Source: an uncultured Verrucomicrobiota bacterium (GTDB lineage Bacteria; Verrucomicrobiota; Verrucomicrobiia; Limisphaerales; CAIMTB01). Taken from it: a stretch of DNA of 47,007 nucleotides. Every line of letters begins with the position of its first letter. Position 1 is the stretch's first letter. The notes below the pieces were generated by a model. It did no database searches. It saw only the letters and a program-made list of their open reading frames with translations, and was not told the DNA's origin. The stretch covers positions 1 to 47,007 of the forward strand of contig CAIMTB010000476.1 in assembly GCA_903844265.1 (NCBI GenBank), written 5' to 3'. Made by a program: the position numbers and the translations under genes. Shown in pieces: positions 8,081 to 19,711 of the stretch.

Positions 8081-10233
8081 CGGCCCGGCGAAGCGTTCGC
8101 GACGAGACTGGCAGGACTCACGACGCCAGCGGCGGCCTGGGTGCGCGCCTGGACCTTGACCACGGTCGTGGCGCGCGCGATCTCGGTCACCGGCGACGTC
8201 AGCTTGTTGGTCTCGCCGAACAGGAAGTTCAGCAGGAACTGGTCGACCTTGCGGTAGTTGAGCGCGACATCGACACGGTAGTCGCCGGCCACCGCGGGCG
8301 CCGGGACGGCTTGCGTCGGGATCTCCATCGGACCGTCCTTGGGCGGCGAATTCGTGGACTGCGCGAGCGCCCCACTGCAGGGCACCGAAAATGTGACGGT
8401 GTCCGAGTAGCCCGGAAACAGCGCGCGACGGAAGCGGACGCCGACCATTTCCCAGAGATTGTGGCGGTCGATGAGATTGCCGTGCTGATCCACCGGTTCG
8501 GCCTTGAAGAGGAACGTGCCGGGCTCGAGGAAGTTCTTCGCGTTCCGTTTCCCGGACGTCCAGAACACCGCGCCAGCCGGATCGGTCACCGTCACTTCGA
8601 GCCAGCTTTGGATGATGTCGAGCGGGCCCGTCGGGAAATCGTGGCCGACCTTGTTCGACGCCATCACCACGCGGAGCGGGATTTCCTCACCCAGCCGGAT
8701 CGTGGTCGGAGCGCTGAGAGTCACCTTCACGATCGGGCCGGCGGACCATTTGTCCGCGATCTCGGGAATGGCCGCTTCGCCACGAAGCCAGGTTTCGGTG
8801 AGGTCGAAGTGCGTCTTCCAGCCCTCGAGCTGGTCACGCTGGGCGGATGGGATGAGCGTGTTGGCGGCGACGAAGCGATGGCTGCGGTGCTTCCGGTCGG
8901 AGGGCGTACGATTGTAATCCAAGGAATCCCCCGAGGCGGGGTCGTGGGAATCCACGAGAGGCATGTGGCATTCGCGACACTCGACGGTGTGGCGGGCGTC
9001 GCCCTTCTTGTTCCAGTGGCTGGCGGCCCAGTTGTCGTATTGGTTCTGGAGCTGGACCCAGCCGACGCGATTGACCTCGGCGTCGATGAACTGCTTGTGG
9101 CACGCGGCGCAGTACTCGGGCTTTTTGAACGAGCGCTTCGCGAGCCGGCTGTGCTCGGCCGGATAACTGCGGATGAGGAAGTCGCGCACCTGTCGGGCCG
9201 GGCCGTTGGTGGCCCACTGCCAGAGGTACTCCCTCGGCTGCGTGACGGTGTAGTTCGCGTTTCCCTTCACGTCGGTCTCGCGAATCGCGTGGCAGGCCAG
9301 GCAGGAGATGCCCTCCTGGTAACCGTGTTGCCCGGTCAGGCTCTCGGAGAAGAGATTCTTGGCCCCGCTGAAGAGCGAGATCGGATCGTGGCAGCCTCCA
9401 CAGTAACGCGTCGACTCGGCCCCGTTCTGCTTCGCCATCACCTCCTGGATCCCCAGGAAAACCTTGTCCATCGCGGCATACCGATGCGCGCTGGGCAGCC
9501 ATTCCTTGACGATCTCGTCGTGGCACCCCGCCGTCCCGCACGCCCGCGACCCCGCCAGCGACCGGGAATCAAACGCACCCCCGGTGTCGGTCCGGGCCAG
9601 GCTCGGCGCAAACGGCCGGTTCGTGCCGTACAGGAAACTGTAGTCCGACGGGAACTGGTTCACGTAATGCACTCCCGAATAGATCCCCGCCAACCCCGCG
9701 CACACCCCGCCCCCCACCACCAGGGAGGCCATCGACGACCCGAAGAAACCGCGCTCAACGCGCACCACCTGCCCCATGCCACGCCGCTGCTTCATCCACA
9801 CCAACACCATGTGCGGCACCAACCCCACGAGCATCCCGTACGTCGATATCAGGTGGACCTGACGCCAAACCGCCGACGTCCGCACCCCCGCCAACGCCTC
9901 GACGGTCAACACCACCCCCGACCCGGAAACCACAGCCAGCAACACAAACGCCACCCAGCCCAGCAGCGTCACCTGCGACCACGGACGACACCTGTAATCC
10001 TCCACGTGCCGCGCGCAGTAGACGGCCACCGGCAGCAGCGTCAGCGCCCCGACCGCGGTGTGGACAAGCACCGTCCATTGCGCCGCTGGCAGAAATGGGA
10101 GGAAGGTCACCGCCAGGCCGGACACTGCCTCGAAGACGAGGGCCGCCATGCTGAAGCGGGCCAGGGCGCTTCCCCAGCCGGTCCGCAGCGGACGAACGGT
10201 TTCCGCGACGGACGGAGATATCGTGGGAATCAT
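8077..10233 (-). CDS. Membrane b-type cytochrome-like domain fused to a periplasmic multiheme c-type cytochrome
   Basis: Start at MIPTISPSVAETVRPLRTG. About four TM helices with His residues, then CGTAGCH (CX4CH), CGGCH, CLACH, CAACH and CRECH haem-binding motifs. Stop/start overlap of 4 nt with the downstream CRTAC1 gene. Confidence 0.9.
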   Translation of the reverse strand: MIPTISPSVAETVRPLRTGWGSALARFSMAALVFEAVSGLAVTFLPFLPAAQWTVLVHTAVGALTLLPVAVYCARHVEDYRCRPWSQVTLLGWVAFVLLAVVSGSGVVLTVEALAGVRTSAVWRQVHLISTYGMLVGLVPHMVLVWMKQRRGMGQVVRVERGFFGSSMASLVVGGGVCAGLAGIYSGVHYVNQFPSDYSFLYGTNRPFAPSLARTDTGGAFDSRSLAGSRACGTAGCHDEIVKEWLPSAHRYAAMDKVFLGIQEVMAKQNGAESTRYCGGCHDPISLFSGAKNLFSESLTGQHGYQEGISCLACHAIRETDVKGNANYTVTQPREYLWQWATNGPARQVRDFLIRSYPAEHSRLAKRSFKKPEYCAACHKQFIDAEVNRVGWVQLQNQYDNWAASHWNKKGDARHTVECRECHMPLVDSHDPASGDSLDYNRTPSDRKHRSHRFVAANTLIPSAQRDQLEGWKTHFDLTETWLRGEAAIPEIADKWSAGPIVKVTLSAPTTIRLGEEIPLRVVMASNKVGHDFPTGPLDIIQSWLEVTVTDPAGAVFWTSGKRNAKNFLEPGTFLFKAEPVDQHGNLIDRHNLWEMVGVRFRRALFPGYSDTVTFSVPCSGALAQSTNSPPKDGPMEIPTQAVPAPAVAGDYRVDVALNYRKVDQFLLNFLFGETNKLTSPVTEIARATTVVKVQARTQAAAGVVSPASLVANASPGR

Positions 10234-10543
10234 GCAGGATCTTGCGTATTGAACCCGTTCGGGTCGGTGATCTGGACGGTTTCGGAATGCATGGTGCGGC
10301 GGCAGACTAGGTCGCGACGCCGGGCTGACCTTGATCGGAGTCAAGCCGCATGGAGATCCCGGAAAAGCAGGAAAGGACCACCGGAATACCGGGGGAATTC
10401 AATAAAGGGACAGGTCATTCATAGGGCCCGGACCGGCACGCAGCCGGGCCGTTTTCCGGGGAAGCCGCTTGCCAGACACCTCACGTCCCCCGCTAGCATC
10501 GCGCCACATTGGCGCTCAACGATCGGAGCCGGTTGCCTATGCC

Positions 10544-11542
10544 ATGATCCGCTCATTTGCGTTCACCACCCAGGGCCGGTTGCACAGCCAGGACGTTGAG
10601 CCGTTCCTGATGCCGACCCTTTTGTCGGACACGAGCCTGTTTCTATGGGTGGACTTGGAAGGGGCGACGACGGAGGAGGCGCAGATGGTATTGGCGGACA
10701 TCTTTCATTTCCACACGCTTTCCATCGAGGACTGTGTCGCGGAATCGCCAAGCCCCAAGGTGGAGGAGTATTTCCCGAAGGACGACGACCACTTCTCCCC
10801 TTACCTGTTCATGGTGATCCACGCTGTGGATTACAGTCGTAAGGACGGAATGTTCGCGACGACCGAGCTGAATTTCTTTCTTGGGAAGAACTTCCTGGTG
10901 ACCTACCACGCGACCCCGATGCGGAGCGTGCAGATGGTGGAGGAGCAGTGCCGGAAGGGGACGGTCCACGTCGCCCGGGCCCCGGACCGGGTGGCGCATG
11001 TGCTGCTCGATTCGCTCGTGGACAACTACAAGCCAGCGTTGGAGGAGCTCGCGTTTGAGATTGCCGACCTGGAGCAGTCGGTTGTCCAGCGGCAGACGCG
11101 GGAGTTGATGGAGCGGATCATCCGGCTCAAGAAAGAGGTGATGCACCTCCGACAGATCATGGGACCGCAGCGCGAGGTGCTGGCGAGGTTTGCGCGGGGT
11201 GAGTTCAAGCTCGTCCGGGCCCATCTCGTGCCGTACTACCGCGACGTCTACGATGCGCTGTTCACCATCGGCGAGCGGGCCCAGACCTATGCGGACTCGT
11301 TGACCAACGTGCTCCAGATCTACGTCAACATGTCGAGCCACCAGACGGGCGAGGTGATCAAGCTCCTGACGCTCATCACGGTCGTGACCACACCGTTGAT
11401 GCTCGTCGGAACGTGGTACGGCATGAACTTCCACGACATCCCCGAGCTCAAGGCCAAGTACGGCTACGAAGTCGCGGCGTTCATCACGCTCGGGTCGACC
11501 CTTGCGACATTCGCCTATTTCCGGCGGAAAGGCTGGATGTGA
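10544..11542 (+). CDS. corA: CorA-like magnesium/divalent cation transporter
   Basis: Two C-terminal TM helices with the signature GTWYGMNFHDIPEL; MIRSFAFTTQGRLHSQDVE start preferred over the longer ORF start. Confidence 0.9.
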   Translation: MIRSFAFTTQGRLHSQDVEPFLMPTLLSDTSLFLWVDLEGATTEEAQMVLADIFHFHTLSIEDCVAESPSPKVEEYFPKDDDHFSPYLFMVIHAVDYSRKDGMFATTELNFFLGKNFLVTYHATPMRSVQMVEEQCRKGTVHVARAPDRVAHVLLDSLVDNYKPALEELAFEIADLEQSVVQRQTRELMERIIRLKKEVMHLRQIMGPQREVLARFARGEFKLVRAHLVPYYRDVYDALFTIGERAQTYADSLTNVLQIYVNMSSHQTGEVIKLLTLITVVTTPLMLVGTWYGMNFHDIPELKAKYGYEVAAFITLGSTLATFAYFRRKGWM

Positions 11543-11680
11543 TCACCCTGCACCGTGATTTCGAGGTCTGGCACGAACCGGGACCGTTGGCGCATCCGCC
11601 GGCTCCGTGCTGCGATTGAACGGATCCCGCGCCATGGCTCTCAAATCGCGTCCACAACACGACTCCGGCTCCCCGGCCTG

Positions 11681-12933
11681 ATGCCTCCCCAGAAGACCAG
11701 CTTTGTCGACAAGGTGCTCGGCCGTCTGCCCCGCCTCGACGCGGAGAATGTCCGTTCCCTGCTCCATCGTCTGGCGGAAGAACGGAGCCTGCTCGAGACC
11801 GTCTTCCATATCGTCGAGGACGGCATCGTGGTGACCAGTCCTGACGGGCGGGTCCAGTACCTCAACCAGGGCGCAGCCCGGCTGCTGGGCCTGCCCGAGA
11901 CCTCCAGCGCGGACGACCAGTCCATCCAGCAGCTTCTGCCCGAACTCGACTGGACGAAACTGAGCGCACTCGACCGTCAGGGCGGGGTCAATGTGGTCCG
12001 GCAGGAATTCGAGGTTGCCTGGCCAAGGCCGCGATTCTTGCGGCTCTTCGCGGCTCCCATCGATGGCGCGGCGTCGGGCAGATCGGGGTTCGCCTTGATC
12101 CTCAGCGACGCCACCGAGGCGCGGCAGAAGGAATTCGAGACCGTCGAGAGCGAGCGACTCCAGGCGCTGACACTCCTCGCGGCATCGCTCGCCCACGAGA
12201 TCGGCAATCCGCTCAACGCCCTGAACATCCATCTCCAGTTGATGGAACGGGAGTTGCGCCGGCTTCGCAGCGAGCTCGTCGCCCTGCGGAACAACAGTCC
12301 CCGCGCCGGGCGTCCCCGGGCCCAGCAGCTCGACGCGGAACAGGCTGCCTTCGGAAGCCTGGAGAAGCTGCAGGGTTTCGTCGGAGTCGCCCGCGGCGAG
12401 ATCGGCCGCCTCGACTACATCGTCCGCCAGTTCCTCCAGGCCCTTCGCCCGAGCCAGCCACGCCATCGCCACAGCGACCTCAACGCGGTTCTTCGTGAGA
12501 CCGTGGAACTGCTCCGCCCGGAACTCGAGAACCGCGGCCTGATCGTCGCCCAGGACCTCGCGGGCAGCCTGCCCCAGGGGTTCTTCGATCCCGACCAGGT
12601 CAAGCAGGTCCTGGTCAACCTCATCCGCAACGCCATGCAGGCCATGACGCGCGACGGGATCCTGAGCGTCGCCAGCGGGGAACAGTCGGAGGGTCTCTGG
12701 TTCAGCATCGCCGACACCGGGGGCGGGATCGCGCAGGACACGATGAACCAGCTGTTCAAGCCGTTTCACACCACCAAGAAGAAGGGCTCCGGCCTCGGCC
12801 TCATGATCGTCCAACGCATCGTCCGCGCCCACCACGGCCGCATCGACGTTGAAAGCAACCTCGGACGCGGCACCACATTCCGCATCTGGTTGCCCGGCCC
12901 GCCCCAGATCCGACTCCTCTCCCAGGAGGCCAC

Positions 12934-12937
<4 letters not shown>
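11681..12937 (+). CDS. Sensor histidine kinase, PAS domain, no obvious TM segment
   Basis: PAS-like FHIVEDGIVVTSPDGRVQYLNQGAARLLG; H-box SLAHEIGNPLNALNIHL; N-box VLVNLIRNAMQAM; DTGGGI; GSGLGLMIVQRIV. Confidence 0.92.
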
Positions 12938-14373
<1,436 letters not shown>

Positions 14374-14375
14374 AC

Positions 14376-16322
14376 ATGCCCAGACTCCAAGAAATCATCC
14401 ATTCCCTCGAACTGGGCTTCCTCGGGCGCGTCCTGCGCCTGATCGCCCTCTTCCTCGCCGTGGTCACCATGGCCGTCCTCTTCGACGTCCGGGAATTCCA
14501 GAACTTCCGCAGCGAGGAGGCGATGGACGTTTCGCAGCTCGCGCGGAACATCTCCGCCGGCCGCGGCTTCACCACCCGCTACGTCCGCCCCCTGAGCATG
14601 GGAATGCTCATGCGGCACAACGCCGATCGCGACCCGAAGCTCAAGGACGAACATCCCGACATCGTCAACCCGCCCCTCTACCCCGCCGTGCTCGCCGGGT
14701 TCATGATGATCCCGCGGCTCTTCGACTATCAGATCGCCTCACCCAAGGAGGGGCTGTTCCGGAGGTATGCCCCTGACCTGACGATCGGCGTGATCAACCA
14801 GGGGCTCTTCTTCATCTCGATCGCCATCACGTTCCTTCTCGCGCGGCGCCTTTTCGACGACCGCGTCGCCACCCTCACCGGCGTGATGATGCTCGGCTGC
14901 GACATGCTCTGGCAGTTCAGCGCGTCGGGACTCTCCACGATGCTGGCGCTGGTCCTGTTCGTGAGCCTCGCCTATGTGCTGGCGATCCTCGACGAGGGCA
15001 CCCGCGCCACGCCACCCACCGGGCCGTTGAAGGCCGTCATTCTTGCGGCGGCGGCCGGACTCTTCTGCGGTCTCCTGCTGCTCACCCGCTATTCCCTCGG
15101 CGTGCTGATGATCCCGGTGCTCGTTTTCCTCGCCGCAGGATTCCCGGGACGCCGCATCATCCTGCCCGTGGTGGCGCTGGCCCTGTTCCTCGCCACGATC
15201 TCACCCTGGATGGTCCGCAACGTGAACGTCAGCGGCGGCCCGTTCGGACTCGCCCCCTACAGTCTCCTCCAGGAAACCGACAAGTTCACGGACAACTGGC
15301 TCGAGCGCACCCCCGAACCGGACCTCCACGACGTCGGCAAGGACGACATCATCCGCAAGTTCTTCATCGGCGCCGCGGAAGTGGTCCGTCAGGAAATCCC
15401 CGCGATCGGCGGCAGCTGGCTCACGTCCTTCTTCCTCGCCGGACTGCTCGTCCCCTTCATCAACCTCGGGAGATCGAAGCTCCGCTGGTACACGCTCGGG
15501 ATCATCGCCGCGCTGAGTGTGGCGCAGATCCTCGCCCGCACCCACCTGTACAACGACACGCCGCGCATCAATTCAGAGAACCTCCTCATCCTCGCCACAC
15601 CGCTGGTCTTCATGTTCGGGGCCGCGATCGTCAGCCTCCTCGTCTTCAGCCTCGAGCTTCCCGCGGAAGCCTGGCGTGGCGTGATCTATTCCGGCGTGAC
15701 GGTCATCATGTGGGTCCCCCTCCTCATCACGTTCGGCCCCCCACGAAACTTCCCCGTCGCGTACCCGCCCTATTACCCACCGACGCTCCAGCGTGTCGCC
15801 CAATGGTTCGAACCCGGCGAACTCATCATGTCCGACATGCCCTGGGCCATCGCCTGGTACGGCGATCGCCAATCCGTCCTCCTCAGCCGGAATCCGGACG
15901 ACAAGTTCCTCGACATCAATGACTGGCAGAAACCGGTCAACGCAGTCCACCTCAGCCGCCTCACGCTCGACCAGCGGTTCCTCTCCGGATGGGTCCTCAA
16001 TGCCCGTGAATGGGGCCGCTTCATCATCGAGATCCTCACCAAGGGCGAAGTGCCCAAAGGCTTCCCTCTCCGCAAGGCACCCGCCTTCATGACCACCTTC
16101 CCGGATCACGTCCTCCTCGCGGATCGCATCCGATGGCAGGACTCCGCACCCGTGGCGCCACCGAAGAACCTGGACGGACGACCCTCCCGGGAACCCAACT
16201 CCGCACAGAAAACCACCCCAAAACCCGCGTCCCAAAACCCTCCCGGCCGCGGCAATGCCCTCAGTCCCGACGCATCAGGCGGAGATAAGATCGAGCTCTC
16301 CCCACCCACCAAGAAACCCTGA
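14376..16322 (+). CDS. Multi-pass membrane glycosyltransferase-like protein (GT39/ArnT-like)
   Basis: Multiple hydrophobic helices; DVSQLARNISAGRGFTTRYVRPLSM...HPDIVNPPLYPAVLAGFMM resembles the periplasmic loop of GT-C enzymes. Confidence 0.7.
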   Translation: MPRLQEIIHSLELGFLGRVLRLIALFLAVVTMAVLFDVREFQNFRSEEAMDVSQLARNISAGRGFTTRYVRPLSMGMLMRHNADRDPKLKDEHPDIVNPPLYPAVLAGFMMIPRLFDYQIASPKEGLFRRYAPDLTIGVINQGLFFISIAITFLLARRLFDDRVATLTGVMMLGCDMLWQFSASGLSTMLALVLFVSLAYVLAILDEGTRATPPTGPLKAVILAAAAGLFCGLLLLTRYSLGVLMIPVLVFLAAGFPGRRIILPVVALALFLATISPWMVRNVNVSGGPFGLAPYSLLQETDKFTDNWLERTPEPDLHDVGKDDIIRKFFIGAAEVVRQEIPAIGGSWLTSFFLAGLLVPFINLGRSKLRWYTLGIIAALSVAQILARTHLYNDTPRINSENLLILATPLVFMFGAAIVSLLVFSLELPAEAWRGVIYSGVTVIMWVPLLITFGPPRNFPVAYPPYYPPTLQRVAQWFEPGELIMSDMPWAIAWYGDRQSVLLSRNPDDKFLDINDWQKPVNAVHLSRLTLDQRFLSGWVLNAREWGRFIIEILTKGEVPKGFPLRKAPAFMTTFPDHVLLADRIRWQDSAPVAPPKNLDGRPSREPNSAQKTTPKPASQNPPGRGNALSPDASGGDKIELSPPTKKP

Positions 16323-16358
16323 TCCCACGTCCAGATACCCCGACGGCCCGGCTCATCC

Positions 16359-17285
16359 ATGGGGCGAATCCTCGTCATCCGCGGCGGTGCGATCGGGGAT
16401 TTCGTCCTCACGCTCCCCGTCCTCGCCGCGCTGAAATTCGCCTTCCCGCGCGCCTCCGTCGAAGTCCTCGGTTATCCCGCCACCGCCCGCATCGCGGTGG
16501 CGGGCGGGCTCGCCCACGCCACCCACGCCATCGAGGCCCGCCCACTCGCCTGCTTCTTCGCCCGCAACGGTGAACTCGACGGACGAATGGCCGCGTTCTT
16601 CCAGCAGTTCTCGGTCATCGTCTCGTTCCTCTACGACCCCGACCTCATCTTCCAGGAAAACGTTGCCCAGTGCAGCACCGCCCAGTTCATCGTCGGGCCA
16701 CACCGACCCGACGAAAAGGGCCAGCGTCATGCCGTCGAGTCGTTCCTCGAACCCTTGTCCCGCCTCGCGATCTTCGATGCCGATCCCACCCCGCGCCTCG
16801 ACATCGATCCCGTTTCCCCAGGCCCCGGCCGCTGGCTCGCAACCCATCCCGGCAGTGGTTCTGAATCCAAGAACTGGCCCGAAAGACGATGGGCCGAACT
16901 CCTCCGACGCACCCTCGAAAATCCCGGCTGGAACATCTTCCTCGTCGGCGGCGAAGCCGAAGGCGACCGCCTCGAAAGACTCGCCAACGGACTTCCCCGG
17001 GATCGCGTCCGCCTCGCCAAACAGCTCCCCCTCGATGCTCTCGCCGCCCTCCTCCGCGGCTGCGGGCAGTTCATCGGTCACGACTCCGGCATCACCCACC
17101 TCGCCGCCGCCGTCGGCCTGCCCTGCCTCGTCCTCTGGGGCCCGTCAAACCAACACATCTGGCGCCCGCGCGGCCACCCCATCCTGATGGTCAGGGACGA
17201 CTGCGGCCTTCCCGGCCTCCCCTGCGACACGGTCTGGGAAATCCTGCGCCGGCAGCTCTCGAGTCCATCGCCCCATGAAACGTGA
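16359..17285 (+). CDS. Glycosyltransferase family 9 (ADP-heptose:LPS heptosyltransferase-like)
   Basis: MGRILVIRGGAIGDFVLTLPVLAALK; WLATHPGSGSESKNWPERRWAELL; FIGHDSGITHLAAAVGLPCLVLWGPSN. Confidence 0.92.
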   Translation: MGRILVIRGGAIGDFVLTLPVLAALKFAFPRASVEVLGYPATARIAVAGGLAHATHAIEARPLACFFARNGELDGRMAAFFQQFSVIVSFLYDPDLIFQENVAQCSTAQFIVGPHRPDEKGQRHAVESFLEPLSRLAIFDADPTPRLDIDPVSPGPGRWLATHPGSGSESKNWPERRWAELLRRTLENPGWNIFLVGGEAEGDRLERLANGLPRDRVRLAKQLPLDALAALLRGCGQFIGHDSGITHLAAAVGLPCLVLWGPSNQHIWRPRGHPILMVRDDCGLPGLPCDTVWEILRRQLSSPSPHET

Positions 17286-18495
17286 CGACCCACCCATGAT
17301 CTCCCTCGAAGAAGCCCGCGAAAAAATCCTCGCCAGCCTCCCACGCCTCGGGTCGGAACGGGTCCCGTTGTCAGACGCCCTCGGCAGTTTCGCCTCCGAG
17401 GATGTCCGCTCAGATCGAAACGTTCCTTCCTTCGACAACTCCGCCTTCGACGGCTATGCCGTCCATGCCTCGGACGTAGCCACCGCAACCGCAGCCCATC
17501 CCGCGACACTGCGGGTGATCGGGATCGCGACCGCAGGTTCCGCCCCTGGACCGGCGTTTCCGAAAGGTTCGTGCCTCCGCATTTTCACAGGAGCCCCGAT
17601 GCCCGCCGGCGCGGATGCCGTGGTGATGCAGGAGGACACCCGAACCGCAGGACCCGACTCCGTCGATATCCTCGACACCGTGCGACCCCGGGAAGGCGTG
17701 CGCTTCGCCGGCGAAGACGTCCGCCCCGGGGATGTCCTCGTCCGGACAGGCCATCGCCTCAACCCTCCTGCGCTCGCCCTCGTCGCCTCCACCGGCATCG
17801 GCTCGATCCCCATCCATCGCCGCCCATCGATCTTCCTCCTCTCCACCGGCTCCGAACTCATCGAACCCGGACTCGACCCTCAGCCAGGCCAGATCCACGA
17901 CAGCAACGGGGTGCTCCTTGACGCACTCGCCCGGAACGAAGGGGCAAAGGTGATCGGATGCGAACGCGTCACCGACGAAGTGCACGCAACCGTCGCAGCC
18001 CTGCAACGAGCCTCCGCCCACGCCGATGTCGTGATCACGTCCGGCGGCGTTTCGGTCGGCGACGCAGACCTCCTCCGGCCGGCAATCACCGCCTTGGGCG
18101 GCTCCGTCGATCTCTGGCGCATTGCCATCAAACCTGGAAAACCGTTCGCCTACGGTCGACTCGGCGCAGCCACGTGGTTCGGGCTCCCAGGCAATCCTGT
18201 CGCCGCTTTCGTGACCTGGCATGTCCTCGTCCGCCCAGCCCTCCGGCACCTCGCCGGTTCACGCGTCAGCCCCTTTCGCAGCGTTCACGCACACCTCGGA
18301 CAAACGATCTCCAATGGCGGGGACCGACGACACTTCATCCGGGTGATCGTCGACGAGGAGGGTCTTGTCCGACCCGCAGGAACGCAGGCGTCGCACGTCC
18401 ACTCGTCGATGGCCGCTGCAAACGCCCTGCTGGATGTCCCGCCCTCAACAACATGGGAGACCGGGCGGGCGGTACGGGTCGACCTGCTCGACTAG
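17275..18495 (+). CDS. moeA: Molybdopterin molybdenumtransferase MoeA
   Basis: VPSFDNSAFDGYAV; IFTGAPMPAGADAVVMQED; DSNGVLLDAL; VVITSGGVSVGDADLL; IAIKPGKPFAYG...WFGLPGNPVAAFVTW. Start could also be Met at 17296. Confidence 0.95.
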   Translation: MKRDDPPMISLEEAREKILASLPRLGSERVPLSDALGSFASEDVRSDRNVPSFDNSAFDGYAVHASDVATATAAHPATLRVIGIATAGSAPGPAFPKGSCLRIFTGAPMPAGADAVVMQEDTRTAGPDSVDILDTVRPREGVRFAGEDVRPGDVLVRTGHRLNPPALALVASTGIGSIPIHRRPSIFLLSTGSELIEPGLDPQPGQIHDSNGVLLDALARNEGAKVIGCERVTDEVHATVAALQRASAHADVVITSGGVSVGDADLLRPAITALGGSVDLWRIAIKPGKPFAYGRLGAATWFGLPGNPVAAFVTWHVLVRPALRHLAGSRVSPFRSVHAHLGQTISNGGDRRHFIRVIVDEEGLVRPAGTQASHVHSSMAAANALLDVPPSTTWETGRAVRVDLLD

Positions 18496-18540
18496 ACCGA
18501 CGTTGCAGCCGCGGGATCGCGCCCGCCGCGGCCGTCGGTC
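18495..18540. terminator. Convergent-gene hairpin, candidate bidirectional terminator
   Basis: GACCGAC(gttgca)GCCGCGG ... CCGCGGC(c)GTCGGTC: two perfect 7-bp stem segments filling the gap between moeA stop and the 18542 gene stop. No clear T-tract. Confidence 0.5.
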
Positions 18541-18541
18541 A

Positions 18542-19630
18542 TCAGAAATCGCGCGTGGGCAATCGGACGTTGTGCTTCTTCTGGAACATTTCCATGGCCC
18601 GGGGAGGCGCCGGCGTGGACGAGTTCTGATCGAGGCTCGTGCGCCCATAATTCCGACCCAGGCCAAGCTCCACCTCCGAGGAACGACCCGGGAGATCGAA
18701 GCGTTTCTCGCCCCCGCTGGCGTCCATGGTCGGAGCGACCGCACCGCCCCATTGCGGATTCGCGGTTCCCGCCGCCCCCGGTGCGCCCGGGGCGCCGGCT
18801 CCAGGGCCGACCGGCCCGGCAACCCCAAGGTTATTCCCGGGCTTTCCACCCACGAGGCCCAGGCGATCAGCCGTGGACGAACGACCCAACAGGCGGTTCC
18901 AATCCTCGGCACGTTGCAACCGACGCGCGTTGGCGGCGGACTCCCGGTCCTCGCGGTTCACGTTCCGTGACAGGCCCTGGCCGGGGTCCAGAAAGTTCTC
19001 GGATCGGTCCGGGCGAACGGCACCAAGTCCCATCAGGCTGTCACTGTCCAGTCCCGGGAGGAACCCGCCGTCCCCGCGCCGGTCCATACCCGGACCGGAC
19101 CTGCCTTCGCCAGGCTCGCCACCCACCTTCTCCGCATCATTCTCCCCGATTGCAGGGCGATCCCGATCCTGGGTGCGGTCGGTTTTTTTGTCGCGATTAC
19201 GGATGTCATCCCGGGACCGGCCGCCCCGCGAATTCGGCCGCTCGAAAAGATCATCGATGCCGCTCCCCTTTCCCGGACGATCTCCCAGGGTCGAGTCGTC
19301 AAGCGCGACGCCACCCCCCGAAAGGTCCTCGCGCAACGCGCCGTTCCGGCGCTCGATGAGGTCCATCAGCAACCGGGCCCGATTCACATTGTCAGGCGCT
19401 GGGAGGGGCATGCCCGCAGGGATCTGAGACGACACGGACGAGGAATCCCTCCGGTCAAGGTTCAGCCGGTCCTCCCGGTTATCGGCACCCGACTCCGGCC
19501 GCAGAACGGAGGATTCACGCGGGGCGGAGAACTCGATCTTGTCTCCCTTGGAAGGACGCTCAGCGCCCGACGCGGCGCAGGCGGCCGCCAGGCCCGCGAT
19601 GAGGCGGAAGGTTGGGAAGAAATGTTTCAT
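18542..19630 (-). CDS. Secreted, low-complexity Arg/Asp/Gly-rich hypothetical protein
   Basis: Start MKHFFPTFRLIAGLAAACAASGAERPSKGDKIEFSAPRE; signal peptide then charged, probably disordered sequence (SRGGRSRDDIRNRDKKTDRTQDRDRP; GAGAPGAPGAAGTANP). Confidence 0.7.
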   Translation of the reverse strand: MKHFFPTFRLIAGLAAACAASGAERPSKGDKIEFSAPRESSVLRPESGADNREDRLNLDRRDSSSVSSQIPAGMPLPAPDNVNRARLLMDLIERRNGALREDLSGGGVALDDSTLGDRPGKGSGIDDLFERPNSRGGRSRDDIRNRDKKTDRTQDRDRPAIGENDAEKVGGEPGEGRSGPGMDRRGDGGFLPGLDSDSLMGLGAVRPDRSENFLDPGQGLSRNVNREDRESAANARRLQRAEDWNRLLGRSSTADRLGLVGGKPGNNLGVAGPVGPGAGAPGAPGAAGTANPQWGGAVAPTMDASGGEKRFDLPGRSSEVELGLGRNYGRTSLDQNSSTPAPPRAMEMFQKKHNVRLPTRDF

Positions 19631-19711
19631 GAGCAATCCGTCATTCCGTTTACTCCCCCACCGCCATCGCGTCAAAACCCTTCCTGACGCAACAGGTGAT
19701 GAGCGCACTCC

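Noticed and set aside
10417-10470. CCCGG...CCGGG inverted segment before corA
   Set aside because: Short arms common at this GC content and no convincing terminator or riboswitch structure; not reported as a feature.
8011-10599. 862 aa plus-strand ORF
   Set aside because: Antisense to the multiheme cytochrome gene.
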